Shown here one piece after another: positions 52,212 to 63,229 of a DNA stretch of 64,000 bases (positions within the stretch are counted from its first letter, which is position 1; each line of letters opens with the position of its first letter). Source of the stretch: Prorocentrum cordatum (taxonomy: Eukaryota; Sar; Dinophyceae; Prorocentrales; Prorocentraceae); contig CAUYUJ010015704.1 in NCBI GenBank assembly GCA_963575745.1, positions 476,122 to 540,121 on the forward strand. Reading direction: 5' to 3'. The notes under the pieces are model-generated. The model saw only the letters and a program-made list of their open reading frames with translations. It searched no databases and was not told where the DNA came from. The translations under genes and the position numbers were made by a program.

Positions 52212-52226
52212 TGGCTTCGGCCAGTG

Positions 52227-53167
52227 CCGCCGATCCAGGTCGCTTGAGGTGCCCCCCAGACTCGGCGGCGACACTTCGCCGACAGACACGCGCGCACACG
52301 CTCGCAGACATTACGCGCACACGCGCACACACACACACGCACACGCACACGCACACACACGCACACACACATACACACACACACACGCTACACACACGCA
52401 CACGCACACACACACACACACCACACGCACACACGCGCGCCACCTTCGCAGGCACATACACACGCACACGGCGGGCAACAAACACACGCACACCACGCAC
52501 ACCGCACAAACACAAACACACACACAAACACACAAACACAGACACACACAAACACACACACACAAACCACACAACAGACACGCATTTCACCGCCACTTTC
52601 GTCTCTCCCCCCCCATTTGTTCACCGTTTTCCGCCGTTGTCCCGTTCCACTTCTTTTGCCTTCTTTCCCCGGTTCCCTTCTCGCGCGCGCGGACAAACAG
52701 TACCCCGCGCACGCGCGCGCACCCCCCCCTTCTTCCCCAGCAGAGCCACCCTGGCAACCCCCCTCGGAGGCCGAAGCTCAGCCTCGAGGCTGTAGCTGAG
52801 GCTCCTTCAAATTCACACGCCACGGCGCCCACCGTTCCCCTCCCCCGCGCCATCGGAACCCACGCCACAGGACTTCCCCCCCCTCTTCCCCCAATTCTCC
52901 CTGTCCACAGGCGGGACGGGGGACCAGGCCCCCCCCCCCACGCCACCGGAACCCACGCCACCGGACCCCCCCCCCTACCCCTACCCTGGCAAGGCCACCC
53001 CGGCTATTGCACCCCCGCCCTCTTCCCCCAATCCCCCTTGTCCGCAGGCGGGACGGGGGACCGACCCCCCCACGCCCCGCGCCATCGGAACCCACGCCAC
53101 GCGACCCCCCTCCTCCTCCCCTCCCCCTACCCCCGCAGAGCCACAAACTCACACGCCGGATCGGCGG
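52227..53167. mobile_element. TIR-bounded element d (0.94 kb)
   Basis: Perfect 10-bp inverted ends CCGCCGATCC (52227-52236) and GGATCGGCGG (53158-53167). The base that is C in elements a-c is T here, and its partner is A at the other end. CTCACACGCC abuts the right end (53148-53157). The interior is a (CA)n tract (52300-52590) and C-rich ACCCCCC low complexity with a doubled GGCGGGACGGGGGACC (52912, 53050). Left outside flank GTG and right outside flank ATTAA are shared with element c. Confidence 0.6.
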
Positions 53168-54300
53168 ATTAATGGAAACTTCTCGTCGATCAGCCGAAGA
53201 TTACGACATGGCGAACTTGCCCGCGAGGAAACAGTAACTTCGTGGAGGGGACAAGTAACAGCTTCGTTCGAGACCTGCGAGCTCACATGGCGCAGGACAG
53301 CCGCGCCGTGCCAATCTTAGTTGCGAATCAACGTGCCTCGAATCCACTTACGGGAAGCGGGCTTTCACAAAGGATTTGCGGGCATTTGTAGGTTTTGTCC
53401 AGTCAGTCGTAGCCCGAAGCTTCGGACCCAGGATGAAGAGACATTCCGAAGGGAATCAAAATCCATTCGATCCACGACTCGGGTTGAAGAGTTATGGCGA
53501 AACCGGGAGACCAGCTACGAGCGCGGCTGAGTCATGTACTACATACCATCCCGAAGCGGTTTGAACACAGTGTGGGATGTTCTTGATCGGGAGATATCCA
53601 TGTTACTTGCGCTTGACATCTTCCTCCACCGTCGCAAGAGCAAAATAAATCGAGCGACTCAGGCGCTGGGTCAGATGAGGCAGGGCCTTGGGATGGTCGG
53701 ATCAGCCGGTGATCTGAGCGAAGTATCCACTGGAATCACAGAGGTGGCGGGTCTGCCGGCCATGCGGCGGGCAGCGCCATGCTGATTCCCACCGGGAGGC
53801 GGCTCGGCCGCTCCCCCGTTGCCTAACCAGCCAGCGTCTCAGACGGCGGATCATGTCATGATGCCTCAAGCCCCGATTGAACCTCTGAGCCTTGTTGTAG
53901 CTGCAATGCTGAATCACGCGAGGGATCCGACGGGCGAAAATCCTTTTTCGAAAAAGGCCGACAGGCTGGGCAGGAACGGAAGCAGGCCCCATCGAACCGC
54001 GGACTGAGACCGCCGGCTCGACCAGCGGCCCACATCAAGCAGTGGCGAAGCGCCGTGGCTCGCCAATGGGCCCACCAAGGAATGTTTTAAACAATTGTTA
54101 TGGTGTGCGCGGAGTGTTATTAGGACATGTCTGGTTGGGGCTGTCTTGTTATATCGCATCGGGTTTATGTTACAAGAACAGCTGTGTTAATTCAACGAAG
54201 AAACAGTGTTTCTGTTTTTCGACATTTTGGGGTTCTAAGAATATGTTGTGGTAGGCCTGTAGGAATGCCGGGGCGGTCGGTCCCTTCTCAACCACGGCGC
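53168..54300 (+). pseudogene. coding relic, unrecognised (frame 2 with several TGA)
   Basis: Frame 2 is protein-like from about 53318 (RINVPRIHLREAGFHKGFAG) to 54180, interrupted by TGA at 53528, 53783 and 54005 and TAA near 54188. Stretches include GLNTVWDVLDREISMLLALD then IFLHRRKSKINRATQALGQM, and LSLVVAAMLNHARDPTGENP. Lower GC at the 3' end. No domain recognised. Possibly part of the same decayed gene or element as the following relics. Confidence 0.35.
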
Positions 54301-54339
54301 GCACCCCAATGTCCCTTCATTTAATATGCAAGCGGGACA

Positions 54340-55610
54340 GACGATGATATCCCTGAGTTGTTGGACCTAGCCCAGCAATTTGATGGGGGCACTGATTCGG
54401 TCATCGACCCTAGCGGGCGACCTGATCGGGTTTCCGACTGCGCTTCCTTTAACTTCACCGTTGCCGGCCAGGCGTTTCGCGCCGCCCTAAGATGGGTCGA
54501 GCGAGGCCACGGAGCAGTCGTGGATCCCGCAGTCCGTCTATGCTTTCAGCCACGAGCCCCATGTCCATCGCTGCGGGGCGCTGGGCGCCGGGGCCGAGTT
54601 GTCTGCCGATAGCAGGGGGCCGTTGTCCGCGGAAGGAAGGGGTGCCGAACAGGCCTCGCCGTCGCCCACTACGCAAGAGAAAGAGCAAGAGAGGGGGCCC
54701 CCAGCGCGGAACCCCCAGTGAGCAAATGGCCGCCAGATGAAAAGTTGCACTTCGAAGCCCGAACGCCAGAAGGATGAGCAGCTGCGGCGCGCGCGCCAGG
54801 AATGGGAACCACAGCGCGCGATGGCGCGAAGGGCCCAGCAATTGCAACGCAATATCACAGGCGCCGCACAGCAGCGACTGCTGCGAGCGCAACGCGAAAA
54901 AGGAGGCCGCTGGGGCAGCGAGATTTGGCCCTCTTGAAGGGGGAGAGGGAAACGCGACAAAACATTCAGAGAAGGAGCGTCAGTTGCAACGTCAAGCGCA
55001 AGCTGTCGCCGGCAGCGGCAAGCGCACGTGGCCCGCGAAGTAAGATCCCGAACGATAGCGACATGGGTGCTATCATCCGCGCGCCCCGCTCGCCCACGGC
55101 GCCGCCCAGCTCGGCCACGGGGGCCGCGCGCGGCGACGGCGGCGACTGCGATGCCCGGGGTGGCTCAGCCGTGCCCGGCGCGGGCGCCCAGGGCGGCTCT
55201 GCCGCGCCCGGCGCAGCGCGGGTGCCCGGGGCGGCTCGGCCGCGCCGAGTGCGTGCGTCCAGGGCGGCTCAGCCGCTTCTGTCGCCGCAGTGGCGATTCC
55301 TCAGTTGGCCAGCCCCTCGGTAGCCGAGGGGGCCCTCGCTTCGTTCGAGAACCTTGAGGGGGGGATTCGGGAAGACGGCCCAAAGGGAACCTGGTTCAAA
55401 ACTCTTATGGGTAGCAAGCCAGCGAAGAACTTCCCGCGCCACCTCGAGCCGGACCTCAGCTGAAACAAGGATTCGGATTATGCGCATGGTCGGCCGCTCT
55501 GCCAGACGTGGCAGACCGCGCTCGAATGCCGCGGAAAGGTCTGCCCGCGGCCGATGCTCGCCAGGGCCCCGCGCGATTCTGGGGCCCACGGCTAGAGCGC
55601 TTGCCGGCCA
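54340..55610 (+). pseudogene. coding relic, unrecognised (coiled-coil-like, then Cys-containing)
   Basis: Pieces in changing frames: LLDLAQQFDGGTDSVIDPSG (54358), an Arg/Gln/Glu-rich helix RQKDEQLRRARQEWEPQRAM continuing ARRAQQLQRNITGAAQQRLL (about 54762-54880), a GC-rich Gly/Ala/Pro repeat (55150-55280), then LASFENLEGGIREDGPKGTW, FKTLMGSKPAKNFPRHLEPD, a TGA, and DYAHGRPLCQTWQTALECRG then KVCPRPM (about 55330-55560). The C-x2-W...C-x3-V-C-x-R-P pattern could bind metal. Function unknown. Confidence 0.35.
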
Positions 55611-55635
55611 GGCGAGAGCTGCGAATTAAGAGCGC

Positions 55636-57475
55636 TTTAAATTCAGGAGGAAATGGCTACGGCGCAACCCCCCGACAGCTGCGACCAACTGGCCAAGGTG
55701 GTCAACGGCAATTTCTTTGTTATAATTCAGATGTTGGGCGCCAAGACTGCCCCGCGGGGTTCGGGTCGCCCGCTGTCTCTGCGGGGCAAGTTCTTTGCCG
55801 CGCGTCGCCGCCGCGCGGCGCCTCGGGGGGCCGCGTCGGCATTCCGCTTGCTAGGCGCTCGATTGGGCCACGGCCGCCGTCGAACGGTTGTCGGGCGTGC
55901 ATTTCCACGCGCCAGTCGCGCCGCCGTTTTTCGCGGCGCAGGCCGTGGGGGGGGATATTGTAGAACAAAGAACGGGCGCGTTGCTTTCGCGTTTGCAGCG
56001 CCCATTGTTCGCGCCCCATCATCGGGGGCGACGCGCCGTTTCTTTCGGGCGCCGAGGGCGGAGGAGGCGTCGAGGGCAACGAAGGCATTCCGCGGCAGCA
56101 TCCTCGGCGTGGCGCGGTGGAGATATGTTCTGCAGATGGCTCGTCGCGCGCGGCCGAGATTGCGCTCGCGCCCCCCGGCGCCGCTGCGACGCAGAGGGGC
56201 GGGGGCCGCGGGCCGCGTGCGCCGCGGGCGTTTTGCCGAGACCGCGGCGCTAGAGCTTCGCGTTTACGCTGCGGCCCCGGCCGCTCTGAGTCGGATGGTT
56301 TCTCCGAGCGCAATTATTCGCCGCTGTCTGAAGCCCGTCGACGCCGTCGAAGCGACCGAGCGCATTTGCTGGCCTTCGCGGATGAGTCCGACGACATCTG
56401 GGGACTTCTCGCGGATATGGGCCGCATCTCCACGATCCATGGCCTTCTTATTGGCGGGCTTGGCGGCTTGCTCAGGAGAGGCGAGCGCGGGCAATTGCGC
56501 GCAGGGCTGCGGAAAGACAGCCTGCCGATTCAGCAGGTGGACCTGTTGGACCCGCCGTCGCTGGAGCCACGCCGACCCCGGCCGAGGCCGCGGCTCGGCC
56601 GCGGGCCGGGGCAAAGCCCCGCGGGGCTACAACGAGGGAACATGTTCTTTCGCCCCGCCCGCGGGCTTCTGTCGAGGCACCCGCAGTGCAACAGACGCAA
56701 CAGGCAAGTCCCTTTCGGCCCCAGGGCAACCCATCGCCTCAGGCACTGCTGCCCCGGCTGCCCAGCAAGCCGCTGTCGGCCCATGCCGACTGCGAGAGCG
56801 TAGCCGATGGTTTATCCTGCCTCGCCGTCGGCCCAGCGGATGGCGAGGCGGGAGACGCCCGCGGCCAGCTCGGGCGGCGGCAAGGCGGGAGACGCCCGCT
56901 GCCAGCTCGTCGCGAGGCCCCGCGAGGCCTTTGCCGTTGAGACATGCCTTGTTAGACCCGCGCCCGCGGGGGTAGGAGCGCCCGGCGGCTCCGCCGCCGA
57001 GCCCGCCCCAGCCGCGGAGAGCGCGCCCGGCGAGGCCACGCAGCCAGCGCAGGAAGAGTGGGAGGTATATTGTCCAACCCGTTGAAGCTCGCGGTTGTCA
57101 GAGCGACCGAGAGCGTTTATGGCCGACAGTTCGGGGCAGTTTCTGCGCGCGGCGCTGGCGCGGCGTCCGCGCCCAGGGCGCATTCCTGCATCCGAGCAAC
57201 AAAGGTAGACAGTGAGGGCGGGAAGCGAACGTTGAAGCGGGTCGCTGCTGCTGGGAAAGGGCGCCAACGTTGTGTCGAAAAATGGGGATGCGCAGTTTTT
57301 GAACCTGGGAGGGCGCTCGGTGCCGCGCGCGACGTCCGAGAAGACATTAACCGAGAATTTCAATGATATCGACGTTGCGCTTGATCTCGCGAGCGCAGCC
57401 CCTGCAGGACTTGCGTTTGTCAATCCTGCTCCGACTCTTGCGTCAGTGAAAGCGATTTGGGATGTCGCTGGTTGA
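55636..57475 (+). pseudogene. coding relics, unrecognised (very GC-rich)
   Basis: Starts with a clean N-terminus-like MATAQPPDSCDQLAKVVNGN (55653), degrades into Arg/Ala-rich text, then shows a good stretch LLAFADESDDIWGLLADMGR, ISTIHGLLIGGLGGLLRRGE and KDSLPIQQVDLLDPPSLEP (about 56360-56570), and finally NGDAQFLNLGGRSVPRATSE, KTLTENFNDIDVALDLASAA ending in a stop at 57475. Frames differ between pieces. GGCCGCGGGC-like repeats separate them. No family recognised. Confidence 0.3.
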
Positions 57476-58450
57476 GCTGGCGGTGTTTCTCACATGCGTC
57501 GGCGGATTGCGGCGAGGAAGCAGCGCCGCCTGCCGCCCCCGGCCCAGCAGTGGATGAGCGAGCTGATGCGAACGCTTACTTGCGAATCGAAGAGGAAGCG
57601 CAGCCTTGGGTGAGCGGGCCGACGCGGGCCGATGCGAACGCTGGTCTGGTGCAGAATGGAAGACGCAGCAGGGCCCGCTGGTTGCGGCTCAGCAACGGGC
57701 GATCGAACTACCGCGAAGGTTGGCGAGAACATGGAGGAAGCCGACGGCGCCGCCGGCGACCCTGTTTTGACGGGGCACCAGGGTAACGGGGGCGCAGAGG
57801 CGGGCCAGGGATGCGCCCCAGGTTCTTTTTGGTTGGGCGCGGCCCGTGCGTTTCTAGATCGCGCCACCGCGCGCGGGCCAGAGCTCTCGATCAGCCGCGG
57901 AACAGGGCGCCATCGCGCGCAGAACGCCAGCGCCCATCAAGTCCGGGGTAGACTCCGCGCGTTCAGACGCCTGCATCAGGACTCACAGCTGGCGCAGAAT
58001 CCCGCGCTCGCTTTGCGCGCCCTCGCGCAATGAACCGACGCAGGCTTTCAGCAACCGTTGCGCCCGTTGCCATGCCCACGACTCCTGCGACGGCATCTTT
58101 CAGGCTGCGTGCGCTTCTCTCGCGCCCCTTGAATTTGGCTTTCCCCGCGGCGAGGGCCGGGGCGCAGGGGCGTCGGAGTTCTGGTCCGCACCCGCGGTGA
58201 TGAAAAGGCAATGCTCGCCGCTGCGCTGATCCTGCGCCTGCTCAGGCGATGCCCACTGCATGCGCGCGGTTCCGTGGCGCGGCGCTTGCTTGCAGAGATA
58301 TCTGCCAAGGTGCACGCGGGTGGCTTCACCAATAGAATGGTGGCCCTGGCATGGCATGGTTTAGCCATGTTCTTGCCCGACTCTGCCGAGGTCCTTGGAC
58401 TGCAGGCCGCGAGCCTGCATCTGATGCGAGAGGCCCCTCCCTTATAATTT
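57476..58450 (+). pseudogene. coding relics, unrecognised
   Basis: Best piece is 58211-58447: RGSVARRLLAEISAKVHAGG then FTNRMVALAWHGLAMFLPDS, ending TAA. Upstream frames are Arg/Ala/Gly-rich and less convincing. Confidence 0.25.
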
Positions 58451-58464
58451 TGACAGAGATCGGT

Positions 58465-58960
58465 GGAATGCGACTCTTGGGGGCCGTTGGGCACGGTGCC
58501 GATCCCGATCTTCATCCGCGCGCGCCAGGGGCACTCGATGCACGTGGCCAGGAGAGAGTGAGGATGCACGAGGCGCGCAAGTTCCACCAGAGGTCATTGT
58601 ACCATGGCCCACTGATGAAAATCACCACAACGAATGCCAGTCGAGAGTCGCTGGAAGGGCGCGTTCAGTATCCCGCGGGGCAAGCAGGGCGGCTCTGCGC
58701 GACCGGCTACAACCTCATGCGCCTGCTTTCTACTCAGCGGTATCCTGAGAGCAACCGTCCCAGACGCGATCCCTCGCTGGCCTCGTTCGAGGGGGCTCTC
58801 CGTCATGGACGACGCACCGGTGGAAATCGTACCTTTCCTGCAGTGTTCATCCGAGCGTGTAGAGGACGCCCCTGTCAGTGGCGAGTGGGACGTAGCAGTG
58901 GGGGCCCATGTTTGGCATGCTCACGCCGACCACCACGCGAAGTAGAAACGTGGCATGAAC
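58465..58960 (+). pseudogene. possible RNA 2'-phosphotransferase (KptA/Tpt1-like) relic
   Basis: IFIRARQGHSMHV (about 58511-58549) matches the IRANQGHS box of the NAD-dependent enzymes that remove the splice-junction 2'-phosphate from tRNA. 89 nt from its Ile codon, LYHG (His codon 58603) occupies the place of the LYHGT box, about 90 nt away in the human protein; the one-base difference means a frameshift between them. A third block, MDDAPVEIVPFLQ...EDAPVS.EWDVAVG (about 58805-58895), resembles the MR..CEI..F...A..DG.PF..S.NGV.L end. The middle (RTHIHLA) box is not recognisable. Tentative. Confidence 0.3.
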
Positions 58961-59299
58961 TTTGAATCCAAGGCCTACTTGCGCCACACATTCCACATTA
59001 CGCCATGCGGGGCGCTGGTCCGAGAGCAGCGCCCCAAGTGGGCTGACAGTCCGAAGACCTTCGTTTTGCAACAGGCGAACGTGTCAGGTGGTGGCTGGAG
59101 GGTAGTTCGGCAGCGGCCTTATGAGCAGAGCTGGGTGCATCAAGATATCGTGATAATCTCGTGTTCCTCCCTGGCCGAAATTCGGGGTTCTCGCAGTCTG
59201 GTTAGTTTGCGATTCCCCGCGCAACTGACGACGCGCCCCCGTGAGATGGCGGAGCTTCCCCCCGGTGGGGCGGACAGACTTGCGTTCCAACTTTAGGCG
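58955..59299 (+). pseudogene. coding relic, unrecognised
   Basis: 113-codon frame with natural composition: MNFESKAYLRHTFHITPCGA, LVREQRPKWADSPKTFVLQQ, ANVSGGGWRVVRQRPYEQSW. May continue the preceding relic. Product unknown. Confidence 0.3.
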
Positions 59300-59740
59300 G
59301 GTGATGGTCGCCATTTGGGTTCCAATCTCTTTTATTTTCTTCCGGTTTTTGAGGGCCGCCCATTTTGCCGTGTCTCTTTTCCCCTCCACGCGGGTTCCCA
59401 CAGAAAACTACGTCGCGGGTGCCGCCGTTCAGACGATAGAGCGGAGCATGTCGCAGCGTTGAGCGGCGATTCTGATCGACCGCGCAGACGGCGCTGCCCG
59501 GGCGGTTCAGGAGCGATGTGCCAGGCAGGTCACGCCCGCATCAAGGGCCAATGAAAACATGATCTGTTTCGACAAGTTCAAGAGGCAGCGGAATAAATAA
59601 TTATCCCGGCAAAGCAACCTAACAGCGATGTGTAGAAGCATATATGGAAACATTCCCCTTAAGATCCAGATGAGAATCCAGTTGTAGAATTCTCCTGTTC
59701 TCGCAGTCGCAGTCGCATTCGCGATGACAGTCGCAGTGGC
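59300..59740. other. no gene supported
   Basis: Moderate GC falling to AT-rich near 59590-59680. Nothing seen. Confidence 0.35.
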
Positions 59741-60604
59741 AACGGCAGTCACAGTCACAGCCTCAGCCTCAGCCTGCCTCAGTATCAGCCTGCCTCAGCC
59801 TCAGCCTCAGCCTGCCTCAGCCTCAGCCTCAGCCTGCTTCAGCCTCAGCCTCAGCCACAGCCTGCCTTCAGCCTCGGCCTCAGCCTCAGCCTGCCTCAGC
59901 CTCAGCCTGCATCAGCCTCAGCCTCAGCCTCAGCCTCAGCCTCAGCATCAGCCTGCCTCAGCCTCAGCCTCAGCCTGCCTCAGCCTCAGCCTCAGCCTGC
60001 CTCAGCCTCAGCCTCAACCTTTTCCTCAGCATCAGCCTGCCTCAGCCTCAGCATCAGCCTGCCTCGGCCTCAGCCTCAGCCTGCTTCAGCCTCAGCCTCA
60101 GTCTGCCTTCAGCCTCGGCCTCAGCCTCAGCCTCAGCCTGCATCAGCCTCAGCCTCAGCCTCAGCCTGCCTCAGCCTCAGCCTCAGCCTGCCTCAGCCTC
60201 AGCCTCAGCCTGCCTCAGCCTCAGCCTCAGCCACAGCCTTCAGCCTCAGCCTCAGCCTCAGCCTCAGCCTCAGCCTGCCTCAGCCTCAGCCTGCCTCAGC
60301 CTCAGCCTCAGCCTGCCTCAGCCTCAGCCCTCAGCCTGCCTCAGCCTCAGCCTCAGCCTCAGCCTCCGCCTGCCTCAGCCTCAGCCTGCCTCAGCCTGCC
60401 TCAGCCTCAGCCTCAGCCTTGCCTAAGCCTCAGCCTCAGCCTCAGCCTCAACCTTAGCCTCAGGGCCAGCCTCAGCCTCAGCCTCAGCCTCAGCAAGCCT
60501 GCCTCAGCCTCAGCCTGCAGCCTCAGCCTCAGCCTCAGCCTCAGCCTCAGCCTGCCTCAGCCTCAGCCTCAGCCTGCCTCAGCAGCAGCCTGCCTCAGCC
60601 TCAG
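59741..60604. repeat. (CAGCCT)n tract, about 860 bp
   Basis: Hexamer TCAGCC with frequent CAGCCTGC variants. The Ser/Leu, Pro/Gln and Ala/Ser open frame of about 290 codons is a repeat product: all frames are open. Confidence 0.95.
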
Positions 60605-60966
60605 TTGGCTACGGGCATTCAAAATGTGGCCCGGGAATGGAGTTCTGGGAACTCGAAGAGCACGAAGTGGCCTACAGTTGGCTCCGGGCATTCAAAATGT
60701 GGCCCGGGAATGGAGTTCTGGGAACTCGAAGAGCACGAAGTGGCCTACAGTTGGCTCCGGGCATTCAAAATGTGGCCCGGGAATGGAGTTCTGGGGACTC
60801 GAAGAGCACGAAGTGGCCTACAGTTGGCTCCGGGCATTCAAAATGTGGCCCGGGAATGGAGTTCTGGGAAGTCGAAGAGCACGAAGTGGCCTACAGTTGG
60901 CTCCGGGCATTCAGAATGTGAGGGAATGGAGTTCTGGGAGGTCGAAGAGCACGAAGTGTGTGACTG
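60605..60966. repeat. 73-bp minisatellite, 5 units
   Basis: Units start at 60605, 60678, 60751, 60824 and 60897 (four of exactly 73 bp, the last 70). Begins TTGGCTCCGGGCATTC and contains CGGGAATGGAGTTCTGGG and TCGAAGAGCACGAAGTGG. Very similar copies, so young. 73 is not a multiple of 3 and the unit lacks stops on this strand, so all three frames stay open. Confidence 0.98.
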
Positions 60967-61600
60967 TTGGCTTAAAACGACTTCTGCGGCACCCTGTCCG
61001 GCACCCGCCCAGACCCCCCTGTGGAGTCATCTGCTGCTCTCTTTTGAGACCACTAGAAACCTATCAGTCTTCGCTGTTAGGTAAAAACCGAGATGGATTT
61101 CTGACGGTCTCGATCAGGCATGACGTTCTTGAGCGTCGATCCGGGGCCCACCACTGCGTGGTCCGCTCATGGTGCCGCGGACACTGCGCTGCATCGGCGC
61201 GAACCGGAATTCAGGTTCCTTGAGCCTCTCAAGCGACGCTTCGCGGCGTAGATGGAGTGCCGCCAGGGCCAGGCCGACGTGCGAATAGTGGTAAATCTGT
61301 GGATCTACGGGTTGTCAAAACCCATGGTGCGCGCTCCGTTGGGGATTGTCTGGCGGCCGCACCTGCGTGGCGAAGCGTGCGATCCTGGGCCTGATCCGCC
61401 GACCTGCATCGCGTCGATGGAGCGGTAACGCCGCGCTGTGCCGACCCTGGAGACACTTTGTCTAGCCGCCAGCTCGCAGCGCCGCGAACACAACAGGATC
61501 GCCCGCCCGCGACCGTCGAGACGCTTGAGGACCGCCCGCGTCGACGCCCCAAGTCTTTGACGAGGCATCGCGCTCGCGGCTCGCCGGGCGCATGGCGACC
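60967..61600. other. no gene supported
   Basis: GATCCGCCGACCTG at 61393 resembles a left end of the TIR family, but I found no matching right end. Confidence 0.3.
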
Positions 61601-62250
61601 CGCGGCGCGGGGCGAATCTGCCAGGGCCCGCGCGGCTCAGCCACCCGCGCCTGTTCAGATCGACCATGGTGGCGCCGAAGAGGGCACGGCATTTAAGTTT
61701 AGTTTCGCGCCCGTCGCGTCGTCGCGCGCTGCAGGGCCAACGGCGCGGCCGACCGCCAGAACTGGACAGGGCTTTGAAGTTCGCGCGGCGTGCCCCGAGA
61801 TGGGCGCCGGGTTGCCGCCAGTCGTTTCTAGCGACCCATCGATGCCAATCTTCGCTGCTACGTTCGAAAAAATGGAGAAAAGGCGGCGCGGACCGTGGCA
61901 GGGCAGTATATGATGGAGCGCCACGAGGACAGCGACCCTGCTGACACGACGCCGCCCAAGTCTCTCACGAGCAGCACCAGGCCATTCTGGAGAAAACCAA
62001 CGACGCTAGCCCGTACCGCGCGCTGGGAATTGACCGCGATTGCATGGCCAAGAACATCGAACGAGGTCGCCACGCGGCGTTCCCGCCCCACGCAGCGGAC
62101 GCGTTGGAGCCCCTAGGGGACGAGCACTGCTCTGGGCAGAGGAAGATCGACTGTTGCGCGCTGGACGCGGAGATCTGGTCGGCAGTGGAGAGTTCAGACC
62201 ACGTCGAGACGTGCATCAAGGATCTTTGTTTCAAACACAGGTCCTAGGTG
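61601..62250 (+). pseudogene. coding relics, unrecognised
   Basis: First piece: TAFKFSFAPVASSRA and PIFAATFEKMEKRRRGPWQG (to 61913). Second piece in frame 1 from about 61945: HEQHQAILEKTNDASPYRAL, GIDRDCMAKNIERGRHAAFP, EIWSAVESSDHVETCIKDLC ending TAG at 62247. Natural composition and G/C-rich third positions; frames broken between pieces. Family unknown. Confidence 0.35.
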
Positions 62251-62369
62251 CGTATTCTTGCCATCCCTCGGCGCCGGGTTCGACCGGGTCGATGGGATAT
62301 CTGGCAGACAAGCCGTGCTCTGGAACGAGGCGGCGGCGGAGCATGATGAGAACGTCGCCACGCTAGCCT

Positions 62370-63076
62370 GCAGCGATTAGGGCCCAAGTCGGGCAGGGTC
62401 GCCCCATCGCTGCTTCAACCAGCGACGAGGCTCAACCCATGGACATTGATGACGTTGCTGGCACAGCCGGTGTTGCCACGGATTGTGCCGCCACCGGCTC
62501 AGCGAGTGACGTTGCTGCTAGTGCCGCGGCTGGCTCACTTAGTCAGTGACGTCGCTTCTAATGCCGCCGCTGGCTTAGCCAGTGACGTCGTTTCTACTGC
62601 CGCAGCTGGCTCGGCCAGTGGCGCCGCGAGCATCCCCTGCCCTCCACCTCCACTTGCTGCTCCAGCTGGCCGTCGTCCTGCTCTTGAGCGCACAGGCTCT
62701 GCGCCGCCGTCTTCGGTCCGGCGCGCGGGCAGTAACCCGTCGCTGCGAGTTGGCGGCGATGTGATCTTGACCGCGGCTCCGCCGACTGCTGCTGATTCGT
62801 CCATGGCCTCTTCGGTCCAGCGCCGTCGCGGCGCTGAAACTCCAACATCAGCATGGCTGCGGTGATGCTCGGGACTAGGATCGCAACGTCGATCGGTTCG
62901 CGGGCAACGGCTGGTGCGTCCACGACTGGAATGCCCAGAAGTGGTCCGGGTGGTCCAACATCGCGCAAAACCGATGGAGGGATGAGCGCATTGATATACC
63001 TCACAAGGGGAAGGGCATTGGCAATAACGACGACACCAGCCAGAACCAGGAACATGGCGCATGGAGGTGGTAAACA
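62370..63076 (+). pseudogene. coding relic with 36-bp Ala/Ser repeat and Trp-rich segment
   Basis: PIAASTSDEAQPMDIDDVAG leads into 36-bp repeats (GSASDVAASAAA and relatives, four units, about 62480-62630). After a frame change comes a Pro-rich linker to 62865, and in a third frame (62879-63073) a Trp-rich stretch DRNVDRFAGNGWCVHDWNAQ then KWSGWSNIAQNRWRDERIDI. Trp/Asn/Asp-rich text like this does not arise from the GC-rich repeats around it. Function unknown. Confidence 0.35.
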
Positions 63077-63229
63077 AACTGCGGACAGAGGATGGGGCGC
63101 GCGGCTTAGCTGCGCATCGCCAGGGGCTTCCTGGTCCTAGAGATCATGGTGAAGTCTCCGGAGCTGGCACGCGCCATATTGCGGGGATGTGTACGTCGGT
63201 CTGCTTCGGCTTAGTTTGAAGAGCCCTGC

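Noticed and set aside
52162-52596. Cys/Val-rich minus frames at 52.2-52.6 kb
   Set aside because: Encoded by the (CA)n repeat of element d.
57489-57508. Fifth right end of the TIR family (CACATGCGTCGGCGGATT)
   Set aside because: No matching left end found, and the leading CTCACACGCC is imperfect.
59724-61223. 499-codon frame, longest in the window
   Set aside because: Runs through the CAGCCT tract and the 73-bp minisatellite; no unique protein-like sequence.
61393-61407. Left end of the TIR family (GATCCGCCGACCTG)
   Set aside because: No complementary right end within several kilobases.
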